64,000 bases of DNA, taken from the NCBI GenBank assembly GCA_963921935.1, contig OY998175.1, positions 306,055,484 to 306,119,483 of the forward strand, in the 5' to 3' direction. The position numbers and the translations under genes were made by a program. This document shows, one piece after another, positions 21,217 to 33,316 of the stretch. How positions within the stretch are numbered: the first letter of the stretch is position 1; each line of letters begins with the position of its first letter. The notes under the pieces are model-generated. The model saw nothing but the letters and a program-made list of their open reading frames with translations, searched no databases and had not been told where the DNA came from. The stretch comes from Galeruca laticollis. Taxonomy: Eukaryota; Arthropoda; Insecta; Coleoptera; Chrysomelidae.

Positions 21217-24200
21217 TAGACCAGGGTAGAAGTAAAAAAAAAATAATAGTAGGATGAAACCCATTAGAAAAGGAAGGGAATATTATAAAAATGAAAGGAA
21301 AAATAATTTACGGACGATCTGAGGTCGGGAAGGGGATGGGGGTGAGTTTTTAAGGGTAAAAAACGGTTTTTCTCGATTTCCGGCAAAACTAAAAGTCCTA
21401 TCGAAAAAAGGCAAATGGCAAAGTTGTAGGTAATAAAAAGATCTAATACTTTTGTATTCACACTTTTTTCACATAACCTCAAAATTAATGTGAAAAATTC
21501 AAAAAAGCAGGTTTTTGGTTTTTCATTTTTATCTTTTACAAAAATTTTTTTTTAACGTTATTTGGTGAAAACTTCCCTTTTTATGTCCCAAATACGCTGT
21601 AATTTATTTGATTGAAAATATTCATTTTTTCACCTTATTTTGAATTAATATCGAAAAAACACCCTAATTTTCAATTGAAAACTCACCCGTCAAAATATTA
21701 GCTTTTTTAAAAAAGTTGGTATGTTTTCTGTTCGTTGAAATCTCTACTTTCCGATGGTAAAAAAAATATATGTTAGTATAGTAAATCTTCTCAGAACATG
21801 CAAAAAATCGAAAAAAAATCGAATTCGAATTTTTTTTTAATTATTATAAAAAATTTTGAGCTATTTATTAAAATTAACACTTTAATTACTCGAAAAACGT
21901 TAGATCACATGTTACATTGATAAAAAAATTTCAAATAAAAATATACTACTATAATTAACAAACAAATAAGTTAATAAAATTAATATTTAATAAGACATCT
22001 ACAATCTTTGGAGAAAGTTGTCGAATCTTCTTCAAATGATATGCGTAGATGTCTATTTATAACTATTTTGAGATAAATTATATACCTGAGTGACAGTGTA
22101 AAATTTAAAAGGAAAAACATAGTCTTGTCTTCAAAAAACAGTTCAATCTTCCGTTAAAGTGAACGGAGATATTATAGCTATCGATCCATTATTGTTGTTT
22201 CAAAGAATATCGTTAACTATTGACAGTAAAAAAGATATGGAAACTTATTTACAATATGAGCTTGCACCTTTTCCATTGTCACTTTTTACAGAAAATGGCC
22301 TCAGGAAAAATGTTAAATCTCAACTTTACGATTTATTTGTGAGTGCGAATGGACCAACGCTTTCTGACGGTGTAGTCCATGTCGTTGACGGTGGATTTTT
22401 ACTGCACAAAGTAATTTGGCAAAAAAATGAAACGGTAGAAGAGATAATGAATAAATATTTGCGCCATGTAGAAAAACATTAAGCAGTAAGCAGCTATATT
22501 GTCTTTGATGGGTATCCCGAAATTAAGAAATCAGTTAGTGTCACAATAGTACCAGCCGCTACTTCAACTAAAAGAGGAGAACGTAGTCGTAGAAAAACGT
22601 CAGACAATATTCCAGAGTTCGATTATCAAAATCATACAAAAATACCTTTTTTGCAAGAAAAATTCCTATCTAACGAGAAAAATAAGGATAAAATAATAAA
22701 AACTTTGATGAAAAGATTACAGCCACGAGGATTCTCCTGCAACCAAGTAGAAGAAGATGCTGATGCTGACATAATTGAAACCGCGATAAAAGTTGCAATG
22801 AGTACTAATAAAACTGTAATTGTTGTGGGCCAAGATATTGATCTTTTGGTCCTTTTAATTCAGTTAAATTCATATATTCATGACATTTATTTTCTCAAAC
22901 CAGGTTCTGGAAATGTAAAAGACCTATTTTTCACGTCTAATAGTTTCAAACATGAATCATTAAGAAACATTGTTGCATTTCTGCATTGTTTTTCTGGTTG
23001 CGATACAACATCTAGATTTGCCGCAAAAGGAAAGAAAAGTATCGTAAATTCATTATTAGACGTTAAAAATTTGTCAAATTTGGCCAATGTTTTTTATAAA
23101 AAAGATGCGAGTAAAGAAGTAATAAAAAAAATGGATTACAACTAATCAAATCTATTTATAAATGTAAAAAGAAAAAAATTACACTGAATCAATTAAGGTT
23201 TCAAAAATATCAATTGGCAAAAATTAAATCATGTTTCGTTTTGGCAAACCTCCCACCCACAGAAGGAGCAGCAGAACAATATTGTTACAGGGCATATTAT
23301 CAGCTTGAAACTTGGTTGGGTAACGAACTAACAGCCACAGATTGGGGCTGGAAGCAATATCAACGTGGAATTATGCCCAAATTTACACAAAAAGAATTAA
23401 TTCCGGAAATATTGCTCAAAACTATTTGCTGCAGCTGTGAAACTGGATGTAACAGTTTAAAATGTGGTTGCCAAAAACATGGTTTAAAATGCACAAATTT
23501 ATGTTCAAACTGTCATGGTTCTGAAAATTGCTCCAATATTGAAAAAGAAACCTACGAGGAAGTTAATGATTCAGAAGAAATTGTGGATGAAGAACCAACG
23601 CAGTCTGAAAATAATGTTGGAGAGGAAGAAGGTGATAGTCATTAAGATTTCGAAGATCTACTAAAATCGGAGATGTTTGACGAATCTAACGATGAAGAAA
23701 TGCCATCAAAAGGACATAAACTAATGGTTAAGTGATTAGAATTGAATATAAGGTATTTATGAATGATAAGATTCATATGTTTAAAAATATTGTAATGAAT
23801 AACGTAATCAGAATAAAGTATCTACATTTAATTGTACGATTTACATTTATATTTATATCTAATGAGATTTTCTATGACATAAATGTAATTAGTATTAAAT
23901 AAATCAACTTTTTAATTGAAACAAATTGCAGAAATCACATTTTTTAGATGAAATTATTTATAATAATTAAAAAAAAATTTTGAATTCGAGTTTTTTCGAT
24001 TTTTTGCATTTTCTGAGAAGATTTACTATAGTAACATATATTTTTTTTTCACCATCGGAAAGTAGAGATTTCAACAAACAGAAAACATACCAACTTTTTG
24101 GAAAAATCTGATATTTTGACGGGTGAGTTTTCGATTGAAAAATAGGGTGTTTTTTCGATATTAATTCAAAATAAGGTGAAAAAATAAATATTTTCAGTCA

Positions 24201-24604
24201 AATAAATTACAGCGTATTTGGGACATAAAAAGGTAAGTTTTCACCAAATTTCGTTAAAAAAAAATAATTTTTGTAAAAGATAAAAATAAAAAACCAAAAA
24301 CCTGGTTTTTTGAATTTTTCACATAAATTTTGAGGTTATGTGAAAAAAGTTCGAATACAAAAGTTTTAGATCTTCTTATTACCTACAACTTTGCTATTCG
24401 ACTTTTTTCGATAGAATTTTTAGTTTTGCCGAAAATCGAGAAAAACCGTTTTTTACCCTTAAAAACTCACCCCCATCCCCTTCCCGACCTCAGATCGCCC
24501 GTAAATTCTTTTTCCTTCAATTTTTATGATATTCCCCTCCTTTTCTAATGGGTTTCATCCTACTATTATTTTTTTTGGTTTTAAAAATTATCGACCCTGG
24601 TCTA
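21217..24604 (+). mobile_element. 3.4-kb element with ~640-bp TIRs and a PIN-like nuclease gene
   Basis: The ends TAGACCAGGGT and ACCCTGGTCTA are followed by long inverted repeats, about 21217-21856 and 23952-24604, that align over nearly their whole length with a small indel near the tip. Both carry the phrase GGGATGGGGGTGAGTTTTTA or its complement. TTA flanks both ends (21214-21216 and 24605-24607). The only gene inside encodes a nuclease-like protein, not a classical DDE transposase. Confidence 0.85.
22123..23735 (+). pseudogene. PIN/FEN-like nuclease with cysteine-rich tail, TE-associated
   Basis: A protein family common in arthropod genomes but poorly understood. The N-terminal half is missing: the frame opens at a possible splice acceptor (ATAG at 22119-22122) and soon reads IAIDPLLLFQRISL. 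Then come IVFDGYPEIKKS, an acidic DADADIIETAI and VGQDIDLLVLL that look like the metal-binding part of a PIN/FEN fold, and FLHCFSGCDTTSRFAAKGKK, resembling the FEN helix region. The C-terminus has LPPTEGAAEQYCYRAYYQ, WGWKQY, and about 12 cysteines in CCSCETGCNSLKCGCQ and CTNLCSNCHG, probably zinc-binding. Lesions: TAA at 22480-22482, a 1-nt shift in the A run near 23128, TAA at 23643-23645. The fold and nuclease role are inferred from motifs. Confidence 0.75.
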
Positions 24605-24607
24605 TTA

Positions 24608-25384
24608 CGAGCTCAGATTTTATCACAGTGATTTATCTGCATCGTTCAAATTCAAGTTAGTAAAATGATAAAATAATTTGGAAAAGATCAACTCAAAGGA
24701 AAAATTTGAATATTCTACAAAATCAGAATATTTTATATATACACAATTTCGAGTACTATTATCAGAAGCTCAAAAATACAAAAAATATTGAAATCTCTCC
24801 ATTATTTCATTTCTAGTCTCGGTCGTTCCCGAATTGCAGTCTCAATATGTCCCCAACAGTTAATAATACAATTGGACTTACTTTTCGGATACATAGTATC
24901 TTCTGTAGAACGATGATCGTGATGATCATGATGCCGGTGCAGTGATTTACCTCCATTGATCAAATGCAAACTACTACTAATAATAAAGTTGTTCGCAAAA
25001 GATCAACGGAAGCTGACCACGTTAATATACCTTCAAAGTGCTAGAGGAAAAGAAAACCTAAAGTTGAAGGAAAAATGCGTTGTGACCAGCACAATACTTC
25101 TTCCCGCATGATACAAGTCAAGTTTTTGACACTCATATCATACATTAAATAAAAACAATTGATTTGTTTTGAAACAGTTGAATAAATTTCACTATTCCCT
25201 GTTTCTATACTAGGAGGACCATTTTAAGAAACCTGAATCACACCACTAGAAATCACTAAGAAAGTTTTACTAGATTGGAAGCGATGACATAAAATACTAG
25301 TCATATTTCGGTGATAGTGATGTATCTGGGGAAGAATCTACATCAAAATGTCCTTTAAACGTTGTAAAGAGTATTCAGTTAGCT
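24608..25384. repeat. noncoding DNA with a dispersed repeat
   Basis: The part at about 24951-25062 (CCATTGATCAAATGCAAACT onward, including AAGATCAACG) matches 5032-5130. No genes. Confidence 0.5.
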
Positions 25385-25711
25385 ATGAACAACCTAAACA
25401 AACAACAGAATGAAGTGCTGAAGTCAGTCAATTTCTGCAGCGACAAAATATCTGATTATGAAGCTCTAATTAATAAAATGAACGAGAGGCTGGATTCAAT
25501 CGAAGAGTTATCAAAAGAAAACGCCCTACTGAAAAAAGAAGTGCAGTCCCTCTCTTCTCGTGAAAAAATACTAGAACAGAACCTACGTTCTAAAAATGTT
25601 GAAATACAAGGAACTAAAGAGAAAAGTAATGAAAATTCACTACAAGTTATTCAGAAGGTAGGTGAGCATCTTAGAGTAATAATATACATAGAGAGGGCTA
25701 TTCATTCATAA
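25385..25711 (+). pseudogene. coiled-coil ORF1-like fragment
   Basis: An open frame of 108 codons with strong heptads (INKMNERLDSIEELSKENAL) followed by REKILEQNLRSKNVEIQGTK and a VIQKVGEHL segment. This is the order seen in ORF1 of insect non-LTR retrotransposons, which usually read NNIEIQGIP at this point. It runs out into unrelated sequence, and no endonuclease follows. Its role would be RNA binding and multimer formation. Confidence 0.5.
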
Positions 25712-26089
25712 ACACGTTTACTTTTGCGGCCAACAACGCCTGTAGTAAAATCATGAATGAATTACAAAAAGTGGGGATTGTATTGTATACATCGCCTTGG
25801 CGTCATCGTCAATGCATAGTCGTACCAAATCTATTTAGAAATAACGAATATAAAATTATATTATTGGAATTTTGGTGTTTATAAATATTTCATTTGATGA
25901 AATTAAAGTTAGTTGATTTTAATTAATGTATTTTTTCACGGAGAATATTTTTACACTATTCTCTTTGTTGTAATTTCTCACCCGGTAGCGCTGCAGCATA
26001 TCAAATTCTACACCGTTCAACCGATCATCATGAAAATTGGCATATATATATGTATTTTTCTATGCAGAATTTGTATTCCCTATCCATTT

Positions 26090-26850
26090 TGTTGTAACTT
26101 CCCACCAGGGGTCGTTGCAGCATATCAACTTCTATATCGTTTACTTTTTCCAGGAGCACAAATGTTTGTGCCACGAGCCGTAAGGCGAGTGCTGCAGATC
26201 AAGGGAGTGCAAATAATGCCTTGCAAACGAATTGTACACAATATTTTTTCTACGACCAAGTTTTTTGATGAAAGCGAAAAGTAACTTATATAAGTATTTT
26301 ATTTAAACAATGAACTGCAGGGATTTAAAAAATGAAAAACAGTTAAACCCAGGTATAGTTAATTGTGAAATTTGAACAATTTTGAATTGTTATGCCTGGT
26401 GTATCTTTTTTTAATAATAAGTTTTAAATACTTCTAATATTAATATCTGTCACCGAAATTCATTATAAATATAATATTAGATTGTCAAAAGGGGTTTTGA
26501 CATAGATATTTCCTTCCCACCAGGTCAGCATATCAACTTCTATATCGTTTACTTTCTCCACGAGCGCAGAAATTTGTGGCACGACCCATAAGGCGAGATC
26601 TGAAAACAATGGAGCTAGAGAAGAGCTTTGCGTACGAGTTGTGCACAATACTTTTTCTACGATCACGTTTATTAATCAAAGAAAAAAGTAACTTATATAG
26701 GTGTTTTATTGAAATTTTGAACAGAAATAATTTAGCAAATGAATATTGAAAAATTAGTTAAACGTAGGTACAGTTAATAATGAAATTTGAATTATTTTGA
26801 ATTGTTTAGCCTCGTCTATCTTTTTTGATAATAAGTTATAATTAATTGTA
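26090..26850. repeat. ~420-bp diverged tandem duplication
   Basis: The unit from CTTCCCACCAGG through CATATCAACTTCTATATCG, GTAAGGCGAGTGCTGC and AGTAACTTATATAAGTATTTT (about 26096-26440) recurs at about 26515-26850 with substitutions and gaps. A shorter third relative (GCAGCATATCAAATTCTACACC) lies near 25992. The unit contains a dyad (GCACAAATGTTTGTGCC). Function unknown. Confidence 0.7.
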
Positions 26851-27295
26851 ATATAGTGTTTGTCAAGTCACTGGAACAAACTGTAAATAAATTGTATTGC
26901 CTATTACAAAAACCTTTAAACATTTAGGAGAAAATATATACTACAACAAACCTAACTAAAAAACTAACCTATATCCAAGTAAACGAGAATCTGAAGTAAG
27001 CAATGATACAAAACTCATAAATGAATGATTCTCATTTACTGTTACTAGATCATCAACAACTTCTGCTACTGGTAAACTAAAAATAAAACACAATTAACAT
27101 TTTTTTTGTTTTAATAATAAACTTTTAAAAAGCCTTACTTTTTTTAATGAAACTAATTGTCAATTTCTTAGAATTTTTAATATATTTTCAATATATTGTG
27201 GAATTATCTAGAAACAGTTAGTTTCGTTTAGAAAAGTAATATGAGTTGATTCCACAGAGTAAAGGTCGAAACAGTAAATTTTATTAAAAAGCAGT

Positions 27296-28244
27296 TTAAA
27301 AAAATATACTCCCTAATTTCAACATAGTAGCACTAGAAGCCTCAGACACATTTTGTGCTGATAAATCTTTTTGATGGCAATCTGAGTTATTTGTTGAAGA
27401 CCTAGAATAGACATATTCTTTTAACAAATTAATGTAAGTCAACTAACTCAGTCATCATTGCTAACTGAATAAAATGAATCATATGTGGCAAAATGACCTC
27501 TTAAAAAATTAAAATAATAATTTAATTTTTAAATACAGTTCAGTTCCAAAATAGTAGGCACTGATTTCTCAGAAATATTGCATTAAACCAAGAAGAATTG
27601 TAGTTCAGTGCCTACTATAGTGGAACTGAACTATAGTTATCTAGACAGCCCAGAGTGTCACCAGTCGCCCAATTAAGTAATGACTTATAATTAATAAACT
27701 GTTTCAAAAATGGTCTTTGATGGCCGCTTTATCAGCTGTAATAAAAAGAACTTATTATGTTGAGAGGAAATTTTGTTTATCAGGACAGTGACTTTTTTAT
27801 TTTGGGCATTACTTTAAGGGCCCATTGTACCAAGAAAATGTGTAGGTATTTACATTACATCTGGTGGATTAAATTCAAAAACTGACATTGGAAGAGCATC
27901 TTTGTTTAGAAACTTACGGCCACTACTCTTATATATAAAATCAGATTGTTTAAAATGCTCCGAACAAATTTCAGGTCGTTTTGGTAGATCATGAGTCTCG
28001 CTTAGATCCAGTAAAGCAAGCCAAATTCTTCTTGTTTCCAAATTGGTTGGAAAACTAGAATAAAACAACGCCAAATAGAAATTTGCTTTTTATAATTAAA
28101 AAACTTAAGCATTTTAAATATTATTGAAATAAATAATAAAAGTCGCCGCCACTGGATAGCCGTTCAAATACTTACATACCTGTGGAATGAGACTTCGAGG
28201 TAATTTCGGCCGATTTTCCGACAGACTTGGCACTGACGAACCAT
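27296..28244 (-). CDS. short THAP-domain zinc-finger protein, three exons
   Basis: THAP domains bind DNA through a C2CH zinc finger. Exon 1 (28244-28180) encodes MVRQCQVCRKIGRNYLEVSFH, with the first Cys pair. Exon 2 (28054-27854) reads FPTNLETRRIWLALLDL, holding the invariant Trp, then CSEHFKQSDF, which gives the Cys and His, and ends near LNKDALP. Exon 3 (27401-27296) adds a serine-rich tail. The three exons total 372 nt, in frame, for 123 residues; all introns have GT-AG ends. Alternatively exon 2 simply ends at the TAA at 27850-27852. A further exon-like frame (SFVSLLTSDSRLLGYR) lies at about 27075-26970. THAP domains also occur in P-element and Kolobok transposases, so TE origin is possible, but the lack of lesions favours a host gene. 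Confidence 0.6.
27536..27633. mobile_element. 98-bp palindromic MITE
   Basis: The arms (C/T)AGTTCAGTTCC and NATAGTAGGCACTGA are inverted around a short centre, with TA on both sides (27534-27535, 27634-27635). The size, TA target and ends point to a Tc1/mariner-type MITE. It lies in intron 2 of the predicted THAP gene. Confidence 0.75.
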
Positions 28245-28395
28245 GATAATGAAAAACTTAAAACCAAATTTAGTCACTAAAAGTCTTGAAAAACACACAT
28301 AACATCGAAAGATCTCAATTTTTACTTGCTAGTCCTAATGTCACTCGTAATAAACAAACCAAGTTTGACAGTATTTACTATAATACTATAATCCA

Positions 28396-28840
28396 ATAGA
28401 AATGTTAGTTGAGAACGCTCTGGCGATATTTGTATCTCTTTTTATATCGTAACTGAACAAAGACAAAACTACTAAATAGTTTATACTAGACAAACGAAGC
28501 AGGTACTGAAATTTTCAGCAATGTTGCCACTTTTAGTTACAACAAATACTTTTTTAAAATCTATATAGGAATATGCCTTTATTATATAAAATTCAAGTAT
28601 TATTAATTAATTTTAAAAGCAGCGACTCAAATCCATAAATTAGTATGACTTTTTTTTATTTGCTTAACTTTTTAACACGTTTTCAATTAAACTTCTAATT
28701 TCATTTTTCCTGCATCTAAAGAGGATTTGTAAATATGGCAAAGCAGTGGAAGTGTCCCGCAAGTGAGCTTAGAATGTGACTCAATGTTTGAGATAGGAAA
28801 AAGTCAAAACAAACATATCTATTTTATTTATTAATCTGAG
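28396..28840. other. noncoding DNA upstream of the THAP gene and the non-LTR element
   Basis: AT-rich. It would hold the promoter of the minus-strand THAP gene; I could not pick out a clear core promoter. Confidence 0.4.
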
Positions 28841-29175
28841 GTGAACATATTGAATGTCCTGTTACTGCTGATGATATGGATACTATTTTTAGAGCAAACT
28901 CTCGAGTTCCCAACAAACCTAAACCAATTATTATTCAATTACTGCATAAAAGGAAAAGAGATGACTTTATAGCCGCAGCCAAAATAAAGCATAGTGCGTA
29001 GTCAATCTGGCAGCTCGGCCCCTGAACTAAAAGTGGATCATATTTCAAACCAGTTATTCGTGAACGAACACCTTACAAATTATTTAAAAATGTTACCGAA
29101 AAAGGCGGAAGAAATAGCACAGCTGAAACATTTCAAATATGTTTGGATAAGAAAGGGTGGATGATAAGAGTCATG
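28841..29175 (+). pseudogene. ORF1 C-terminal fragment of the non-LTR element
   Basis: The frame reads IECPVTADDMDTIFRANSRV, KPIIIQLLHKRKRDDFIAAAK, then after a frameshift NEHLTNYLKMLPKKAEEIAQ and FKYVWIRKGG. This is the usual end of insect non-LTR ORF1: an RNA-binding RRM-like region and a tail that in relatives precedes the endonuclease ORF. It sits directly before ORF2 at 29267. The start is missing, and stops and shifts disable it. Confidence 0.6.
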
Positions 29176-29266
29176 TAAAGAGAATTTTTTCTGAACACGA
29201 CTTTAACAATCTGTAATCAACTTTTTGTTTCTTTCTACCTGTTAATTATATTAAACTGTTTTTGCA

Positions 29267-29595
29267 ATGGCTCTCTCGGTTTTTTACCAAAACGTTCGAG
29301 GTTTAAAATCTAAACTAACGGCTATTTTTAAAAACTCTTTAAATTGTGACCAAGATATTATATGCTTAACAGAGACTTGGCTTAATAACACAATTGCTTC
29401 TCTCGAAATATTGAATGATTCATTCGCAATCTTTAGACGCGACCGGGAAGATTCTGGATCTTTCCATAAAGAAGGAGGAGGAGTCCTAATTGGAGTGAGA
29501 AATAGCTTCCATAGTGTAGTGCGTGGTGAGTGGATGTCTGACGCTGAAGATCTGTGGGTAACTGTCAATTCTTATTCTTTCAAATTTAATATTTG

Positions 29596-29643
<48 letters not shown>

Positions 29644-31569
29644 CTCCAGGCAACTCAATTGCTTTGAACTTGTTCTGTACCCAGCTTCGTGCTATTATTG
29701 AGGATAATCCTGAAGATACATTTTTAATATGCGGTGATTTTAACTTGCCCTCCATAAAATGGTCGCTAGACCCCATAAACAACTACTGTACACTCTCACA
29801 TTTTTCAGATATCAATTCTAATCTGTTCATTGATACAATTTCTTGTTGCTGTTTTTATCAATTTAATAATTCTATTAATAAATCAAAAAACACACTTGAC
29901 TTAATCTTGAATAATAATTTTATAATCGAAAATGTCTTTGAAAGTGAGTTTCCCCATGTTTCTGAAGATCATTTCCACACAACATTGGAGTTTAACATGA
30001 AATTTTTTATTTTCACATGCGACAATCAGAAGATCAAATCGGATATCGAATTTAATTATAACAAGGCAAATTTTCCTCAATTTAAATACTTGTGATGGCA
30101 CTAATAAAATTTACTGCCATTTGGAGAATATTATTAACAAACATGTTCCAAAATATCCTAAATATAAGTCAAAATTCCCGCATTGGTTTAGTCTAAACAC
30201 CATCAAAGTTCTTAAAGAAATCATTTCATGTTAAATGGAAAAGTTACTCTAATAACTTGGAGTATTTAACATTCAAGCTTTTGAGGGGTAGGGCAAATTA
30301 TTTAATTAACCTAGATTTTGATAATTATATAAATAATATTGAATCTCAAATAACTACAAATCCAGAGCACATTTGGCAGTTTAATAAGTCCAAAAAAGGC
30401 AATTCTGGTACTATAGATGCCATTATGGATAGTAATAAGAGTCTGATTACTGATGGCCAATTAATCTCCAATACCTTCTCAAATAACTTTAGTTCAGTCT
30501 TTAACCCTCCTAACCCTAACTCCAGCAAAACGATTTCAAATAATCACATATCTTCGTATCCCATCCCCTTACACAAAATTGTCAATAAAATTGGCAACCT
30601 CCCGGATAAACCCGCTGGTGCGGATAAAATACCAACCCTATTAATTAAAAATTGCGTTAACGAAATAACCCCTCCATTGTGTATATTATTCAATGAATCT
30701 ATAACAGAGGGCTATTTCCCTAGTAAATGGACAACAGTCTTAATAATTCCTATTTTTAAATCCGGTACAAAAAATATGCGGATGATTTAAAAATGTACCT
30801 CACAGTTGGTAATGTTGAGGAAGTGACTTAAACAGACTTGTTGCGTATTGCAAAAAAAAACTTTCTTTTTTTGAATTTAAAAAAATGCTTCGCGATAACT
30901 TTCTCTAGAAAACGATGCATACTTGATTATCAAAATTTTATTGAAAACCATCAGATAGAAAAGGTATCACAGATAAAAGATCTAGGAATTTATTTTGATC
31001 CAAAACTTATTTTCGACCAGCATACCAATTATTTATCAAAAAAAGATAATCGGACGTTGGGGTTTATTATAAGGACTTGTCATGACTTTAAGACCTCACA
31101 TTCATTACGAACTCTATTTATGGCCTATGTAAATAGTGTCTTGAGCTTCGGATCAATAATTTGGAATCCACAGTATATTGTTTACATGGATAGATTTGAC
31201 CATATCCAGAATAAATTTATAAAGTACTACAGGAAGAAGTTGTTTTCTAAGGATAATATTGTTTCAGTTAGGCGGAACTTGAGGTTAATTCCCCTGGAAG
31301 ATAGACGTCAAATAAACGATGTTAAATTTGTATATAGCATTGTTAATAATCTTATTGACTCAAACGAGATTACCAGCCTCATTAGATTCAAAGTTCCGGC
31401 CTATGATACAAGAGATTTTAAACTTCTTTATATCAATTTCAGTGCTAACAATTATTATCTAAGCTCTCCTCTCCATAGGTGTTGTAAACCATTCAACTCA
31501 GTTTGTAACCACGCTGATATTGATATATTTCATTATAAATTTTTTACTTTTTGCAGTAAGCTGAAGTGA
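29267..31569 (+). pseudogene. non-LTR retrotransposon ORF2 (endonuclease and RT) with internal deletion
   Basis: An APE-type endonuclease opens with LSVFYQNVRGLKSK, then ICLTETWLN, GGGVLIGV and LICGDFNLPSIKW, so it once nicked target DNA. The frame is disrupted by a (TA)n run at 29598-29640 just before PPGN. The linker and RT start follow (30257-30780: PAGADKIPTLLIKN, WTTVLIIPIFKSGTK). There the sequence jumps directly to YADDLKMYLTV, so about 150-250 residues of RT, including the first catalytic Asp motif and the GVPQG motif, are deleted. The C-terminal part (30838-31569) is open: GSIIWNPQ, IPLEDRRQINDV. The family is Jockey/CR1-like and the same as the copy at 43.2 kb. Confidence 0.82.
29598..29640. 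repeat. (TA)n microsatellite inside the endonuclease frame
   Basis: About 43 bp of TA repeats lie where relatives read CIYIPPGN. The two reading frames on either side differ, so the tract both lengthens and shifts the frame. Confidence 0.9.
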
Positions 31570-33316
31570 TAAAGCTGCGTTTTAATTTCATAGTGATAAT
31601 GATTTAATATTCACAATAATTATCAGTCTACATTTTATTAATTATATGTATACTTGTGAATACTCTATTTGGGTTCGTCCCGTTTGTATTCAATGTCATA
31701 AATATTAAAACTGTACAGTCTGGAAAAAATGAACCACAAACTAAATAGTAATTGGCCTCATAGACACACTGTAGAAGAGCAAATGCATATTATTGAAAAC
31801 GAAAAAAAAATACAATGAATTGTAGAATTAAATATATAAAGAATTTCAAGGTCCGCGACTACGTTTGTAAGGACGTTAATAACAGTTGTTAAATTTGGTG
31901 ATACATGAAGTTTTAAGCTTTGGAAAGTTTTTCATCTATTGATGAAACATAACTTTTGAGACAATGATTAGTTTTGAGTCGTTTCTGATCAAATGTAAAT
32001 AATTCAGAATGAAGGAACCACAAAAGACTAAAATTGCTTTATTCAGAGAGCAGAAGAAGTTTGTCTTACGAAAATTGAGCTATATGAGAAATGAAGATAA
32101 GTTGAATAAAAAATTTGTAGAGTATTAAAGATGAAAAAATGTTTCATTGCAAGTACAAAAGCTTATTTTATTTAAAAATACGACAAATACTTTTTTGTTC
32201 TAGAAATAAATCATCAAAAATATCTGTATGTGATACACTTCAGCAGAATAATGTATTTGTCATCACTACTTCCATAGATTTCTTATTTGGAATATTTCAT
32301 AGCAAGATTAGATACCTATATAGAACAGGAAATTTCCTAATGGTATGAAAAGGGCCTATTTTTCAATAGACAATCTATTATTAAAACAGTAATTTCTGTA
32401 CTTATAAATCAGATGTGGTATAAAAATTGTTTAATCATTGAACTATTGGTATAATTTTTTTAATAAACATTATTTGTAACAAATAAATATTTTACAGTGT
32501 ATATCAGAAATATTAATTATATTGTCTATAATTTTTTAACTCAAGAAACACTAAATATATGTGTATAAAGTAGTGTAATTTTTCTCTTATTTATTTAAAC
32601 AGTAAACGGGTGGGATACACTTTAAACCCTCGGTGGGTTCACTTAATTAATTTATTTAAACACGAAACAACTTACTAAGACTTAATTTATATATACTTAA
32701 TTAATCACTTAAATTTAATTTATATGCACACGAACTTAATTATCAATTTGTATCAACACTTTACTGTTCGCTATTTCGGTGTATTCTTGTTTATTTATCG
32801 AGATCACTTTATCAACTAAACTAACTCTTCCTGGTCGGTTATATATTAGCGCCTTTTTCACTAATTAATTCTAGATTGCCGCTTACACAAAAACAATTGG
32901 CTTTCTGGCATTTTCTAGATAAGACGGGTCACAAAAACAATGTCTAGATAAGATAGTCACAATCGTAAACAATTCTAAGAAATTTCTGCGCGTCCGCCAT
33001 AATTTTAACTTTCATACCTGGCTTAGACAGAGTCGGATTTAGGGACTATACCAGTGTGCTGTTTCGTAACAGTAGGTAAAAATAAACAGTCACTCGGAAT
33101 CTGCCTCACTGTTATCACTAGAGAATGAAACGATTGTCGGCTCTATAAGATTGCCACAATCCTATCTAAAGGTGGATCCAGACCAAGCGCGCTGCTCTGA
33201 CCCGTGCTGAAAAACACTGCGCAGCACTATTTAATTCGATGCAGAGCGGCGCAGAACACCGCAAAGAAAAATTTTTATTCACTGTTCCAACTGGTTTTTG
33301 CGCGTCTTGGATTAAT
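31570..33316. other. noncoding DNA
   Basis: No coding sequence recognised. At about 32600-33080 a stretch with GGGTGGGATACACTTTAAAC and GCGCGTCCGCCATAATTTT could be a fragment of an LTR, but I found no second copy. At 33180-33300 the GC-rich GCGCGCTGCTCTGACCC probably belongs to the Harbinger 5' region. Confidence 0.4.

Noticed and set aside
32600..33080. Stretch resembling an LTR (GGGTGGGATACACTTTAAAC onward)
   Set aside because: No second copy, TG...CA ends or target-site duplication could be found.
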